Of a stretch of DNA of 33,514 bases, positions 31,383 through 33,514 are shown piece after piece (the first letter of the stretch is position 1; the number at the start of each line of letters is the position of its first letter). This DNA comes from Clostridia bacterium (GTDB taxonomy: Bacteria > Bacillota > Clostridia > Oscillospirales > QAKW01). Position numbers and translations under genes: made by a program. Below the pieces are notes generated by a model. The model did no database searches. It was not told where the DNA came from and was given only the letters and a program-made list of their open reading frames with translations. Location: the NCBI GenBank assembly GCA_017440465.1, contig JAFSHF010000023.1, forward strand, positions 1 through 33,514. The letters run 5' to 3'.

Positions 31383-32321
31383 ATGAAATTTTTAATATGG
31401 ATTTTTATTGCGGTATTGGCTTTGATTACTCTTTTGCTGATCGGTTGCGGCATTTGCTTTTATATGGCCTTTTATGAGCCTCGCACCAAAAAGAACCAAA
31501 GCGCCAAGGCGATTTTGCCGCCGGGCGATCTGTATGCACCCTTTCGGGAAGTGACCCGCCGATGGGCGGAAGAAATTCGGGCAATGGATTGCGAAGAATT
31601 TTATATTCGTTCTTTCGATGGTCTGCAACTCTACGGTCGCTATTTTGAATATGAGAAAGGCGCGCCGATCGAGATCATGTTCCACGGCTACCGCGGCAGT
31701 GCGGAGCGGGATCTGGCGGGCGGTGTCCGCCGCGCCTTTGCGGTGGGGCATAGCGTGATCTTGGTGGATCAGCGTACCTCCGGCAAGAGCGAAGGTAGGG
31801 TCATTTCCTTTGGCATCAATGAAAGCCGCGATTGCTTGGCGTGGGTGCAAAAAACCATTGACCGCTTCGGCCCCGATGTCAAAATTATTCTAACAGGCAT
31901 TTCTATGGGTGCCGCCACCGTGCTGATCGCCGCAGGGCAGCCTTTGCCCCCAAATGTGGTGGGCGTTCTGGCGGATTGTGGCTATACTTCGGCAAAGGAG
32001 ATCATCCAAAAAACTATCCGCGATATGAAACTTCCCGCCCGTCCGCTCTATCCGTTGGTGCGGCTGGGAGCAAGGATGTTCGGGCGGTTTGACCCCGATG
32101 AATTTTCGCCCATCGAAGCGGTGAAAAATATCAAGGTCCCCACCATCTTTTTCCATGGGGATGCCGATGATTATGTTCCTGCGGAAATGAGCCAAAGAAA
32201 CTATGATGCCTGCGCATCCAAGAAAAAGATCCATTTCATCCAAGGGGCAGGCCACGGGCTTTCTTATCCTGTTGCTTCCGATGAATATGTTGCGGTAATG
32301 AAAACATTTTTCTATAACTAA
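31383..32321 (+). CDS. Membrane-anchored alpha/beta hydrolase
   Basis: A 312-residue protein. ATG at 31383 has AAGGAG nine bases ahead; ATG at 31377 is too close. One N-terminal membrane helix (about 2-24) precedes the hydrolase domain. MFHGYRGSAE forms the oxyanion region, GISMGAA the nucleophile elbow with Ser, HGDADDYVP the catalytic Asp and GAGHGLSYP the catalytic His. The pattern fits the extracellular or membrane-tethered hydrolases of the BAAT/peptidase S9-like group in Clostridia. It diverges from the acyltransferase gene, so a lipid or ester substrate is possible but unproved. Confidence 0.88.
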   Translation: MKFLIWIFIAVLALITLLLIGCGICFYMAFYEPRTKKNQSAKAILPPGDLYAPFREVTRRWAEEIRAMDCEEFYIRSFDGLQLYGRYFEYEKGAPIEIMFHGYRGSAERDLAGGVRRAFAVGHSVILVDQRTSGKSEGRVISFGINESRDCLAWVQKTIDRFGPDVKIILTGISMGAATVLIAAGQPLPPNVVGVLADCGYTSAKEIIQKTIRDMKLPARPLYPLVRLGARMFGRFDPDEFSPIEAVKNIKVPTIFFHGDADDYVPAEMSQRNYDACASKKKIHFIQGAGHGLSYPVASDEYVAVMKTFFYN

Positions 32322-32350
32322 AAAACAGCGCCCGCAAGCGCTGTTTTTTT
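32321..32350. terminator. Bidirectional terminator after the hydrolase
   Basis: CAGCGC (32326-32331) and GCGCTG (32338-32343) with an A5 run before and T7 after. Confidence 0.75.
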
Positions 32351-32356
32351 AATGAA

Positions 32357-33403
32357 TCAAATGACAAATTGTACCACACAGAATGCGGCATAGATCCCTA
32401 AAAGGAGAATTCCCTGCCAACGCGAAAGCTTCTCGCGGAAAAGGGTGGGAACGGTCATAATGAGCATCACCGCCAGCATGACAGGAATGTCGATCACCAA
32501 AGAGGCGTTGATGCCGGCAATGGTCGAAGATGCAGGAACATTAAAGGGGTTGATGGTGATTGCCGCACCGCTGACAAGGACCAGATTGAAAAGGTTTGCA
32601 CCAATAATATTACCCAAAGAAAGAGAACCGTGGCCCTTGGCAAGCGCTGTGATGGCGGTGACCAATTCGGGCAGGGATGTTCCCAGCGCAACAATGGTCA
32701 AGCCGATCACCTTTTCGGAAACACCGCACTTTTCGGCAACGATGATGGCGTTATCCACCAGCAGATCTGCGCCGAAAGCAATCAAAACAGCACCCAGCAC
32801 CAAAAGGAGAATATCTTTGAGCAGGCTGTCTTTGGTCCCTTCGCGGACCGATTCCACAACGTGATCTTCGCCGCTGTACATTTCCAGACTTTCCTCGCTG
32901 TTCATCGCACCGAATTCTTCTTCGATCATCACCGTCTCCACCGAGGCGGCGGTCGTTTTCATGCGCAGAACGGTAGAGATCATATAGATAAGAAAGATAC
33001 AAAGTAAAAGAATGCCGATCACGCGGCTGAAAGTTCCCCCAAAATAGGCGATTGCACAATAGAATGCCGCCGCACCGAAAAAAAAGGCGACCGGCAGCGC
33101 CATACTTTTTCTGGCGGCAGGGCCGGGCTTGATCGCGATGGTCAATGCGGCAATCAGCGATGTATTGCAGATGATGGACCCGATGGCATTGCCGTATGCA
33201 ATGGACCCGCTTCCTTGAAAAGCGGCACCGGCGGAAACCATCACTTCCGGCAAGGTTGTCCCTATGGAAACAACGGTTGCGCCGATCAGCAGTTCGGGCA
33301 AATGAAATCGGCGGGCAATACCGGTTGCTCCGTCCACAAACCAGTCGCCGCCCTTGATCAGCATAACAAAACCGAGCGCAAGCAATAATATAGGAACGAT
33401 CAT
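32357..33403 (-). CDS. Calcium/sodium antiporter (CaCA family, YrbG-like)
   Basis: A 348-residue membrane protein with two homologous Na_Ca_ex halves. The alpha-1 repeat is IGATVVSIGTTLPEVMVS with GNAIGSIICN. The alpha-2 repeat is IGLTIVALGTSLPELVTA with GNIIGANLFN. The Glu in each TLPE or SLPE is the ion-binding residue. An acidic loop (about 155-185) separates the halves, as is usual. ATG at 33403 has AAGGAG upstream. It exports Ca2+ or imports Na+ across the membrane. It is a single-gene unit with its own promoter and terminator. Confidence 0.93.
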   Translation of the reverse strand: MIVPILLLALGFVMLIKGGDWFVDGATGIARRFHLPELLIGATVVSIGTTLPEVMVSAGAAFQGSGSIAYGNAIGSIICNTSLIAALTIAIKPGPAARKSMALPVAFFFGAAAFYCAIAYFGGTFSRVIGILLLCIFLIYMISTVLRMKTTAASVETVMIEEEFGAMNSEESLEMYSGEDHVVESVREGTKDSLLKDILLLVLGAVLIAFGADLLVDNAIIVAEKCGVSEKVIGLTIVALGTSLPELVTAITALAKGHGSLSLGNIIGANLFNLVLVSGAAITINPFNVPASSTIAGINASLVIDIPVMLAVMLIMTVPTLFREKLSRWQGILLLGIYAAFCVVQFVI

Positions 33404-33438
33404 TTTGCGTACTCCTTATTTTTGTTGTTATTTGTCAT

Positions 33439-33467
33439 ATTATAACTTATTATGAAATTATTTGCAA
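33439..33467 (-). promoter_or_regulatory. Promoter of the antiporter gene
   Basis: Minus strand TTGCAA (33467-33462) and TATAAT (33444-33439), 17 bp apart. On the plus strand TTGTTA (33425-33430) and TATTAT (33448-33453), also 17 bp apart, could serve a divergent gene. Confidence 0.7.
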
Positions 33468-33492
33468 GATAAAACTTTTCAAGAGGACCTAT

Positions 33493-33514
33493 ATGGTCGA
33501 AATCGTACATATTT
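33493..33514 (+). CDS. Possible 5' end of a further gene, cut by the window
   Basis: ATG at 33493 has AAGAGGA (33481-33487) ahead and a candidate plus-strand promoter. Only seven codons are present, so the product cannot be named. Confidence 0.3.

Overview
The window looks like chromosome from a low-to-mid GC Gram-positive anaerobe of class Clostridia, probably a gut Oscillospiraceae-type lineage. Pointers are strong AAAGGAGG ribosome binding sites, frequent GTG/TTG starts, SipW-type signal peptidases, a (S/P)PxTG-like sorting signal, a TRAP-TAXI importer, a hexuronate pathway and a stand-alone methionine synthase activation protein. No phage, transposase or CRISPR array is visible.

Layout. 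(1) 1-611: a strong promoter, a 22-codon leader peptide and an intrinsic terminator precede a small zinc-ribbon-like cysteine-rich gene. This resembles an attenuated leader. (2) 614-11134: a surface-protein locus on the + strand. It holds a TetR regulator, two SipW-like signal peptidases with cytoplasmic coiled-coil tails, five exported proteins with SipW-type signal peptides (at 2261, 4850, 6057, 8243 and 9495), a sixth more divergent one (10179) and one classical Sec protein with a C-terminal sorting signal (8812). Three gaps in this locus carry the same two-hairpin element, whose stems differ in sequence but keep pairing. This locus is the most novel part of the window. (3) 11140-14709: a minus-strand zinc-uptake operon (zur-znuA-znuC-znuB) behind a perfect 7-1-7 Zur/Fur-like box, followed by a cytidylate-kinase-like gene. 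(4) 14720-18830: tRNA-Val(CAC), then metF, a methionine synthase activation protein and a metH lacking its own activation domain. (5) 18835-23926: a minus-strand operon of a serine hydrolase, uxaB and uxaA, with a divergent AraC regulator. (6) 23930-29069: a CPA2 cation/proton antiporter, a decayed SLC13/ArsB-like permease and a TRAP-TAXI importer. (7) 29074-33514: a second TAXI-like lipoprotein coupled to a PlsC-like acyltransferase, an alpha/beta hydrolase, a Na+/Ca2+ exchanger and possibly the first codons of a further gene.

How the parts may work together. In region 2 the SipW peptidases would process the exported camelysin/TasA-like proteins. These could assemble a surface fibre or matrix, with the sortase-type protein as a possible wall anchor. 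Two of the proteins share an N-terminal module of about 210 residues but carry different C-terminal repeats. The repeated RNA-like elements could set relative expression along the cluster. The other regions are housekeeping or nutrient modules: zinc-responsive uptake, methionine/folate metabolism, hexuronate use and TAXI-dependent solute import. Functions are inferred from sequence motifs remembered from families; no database search was run.
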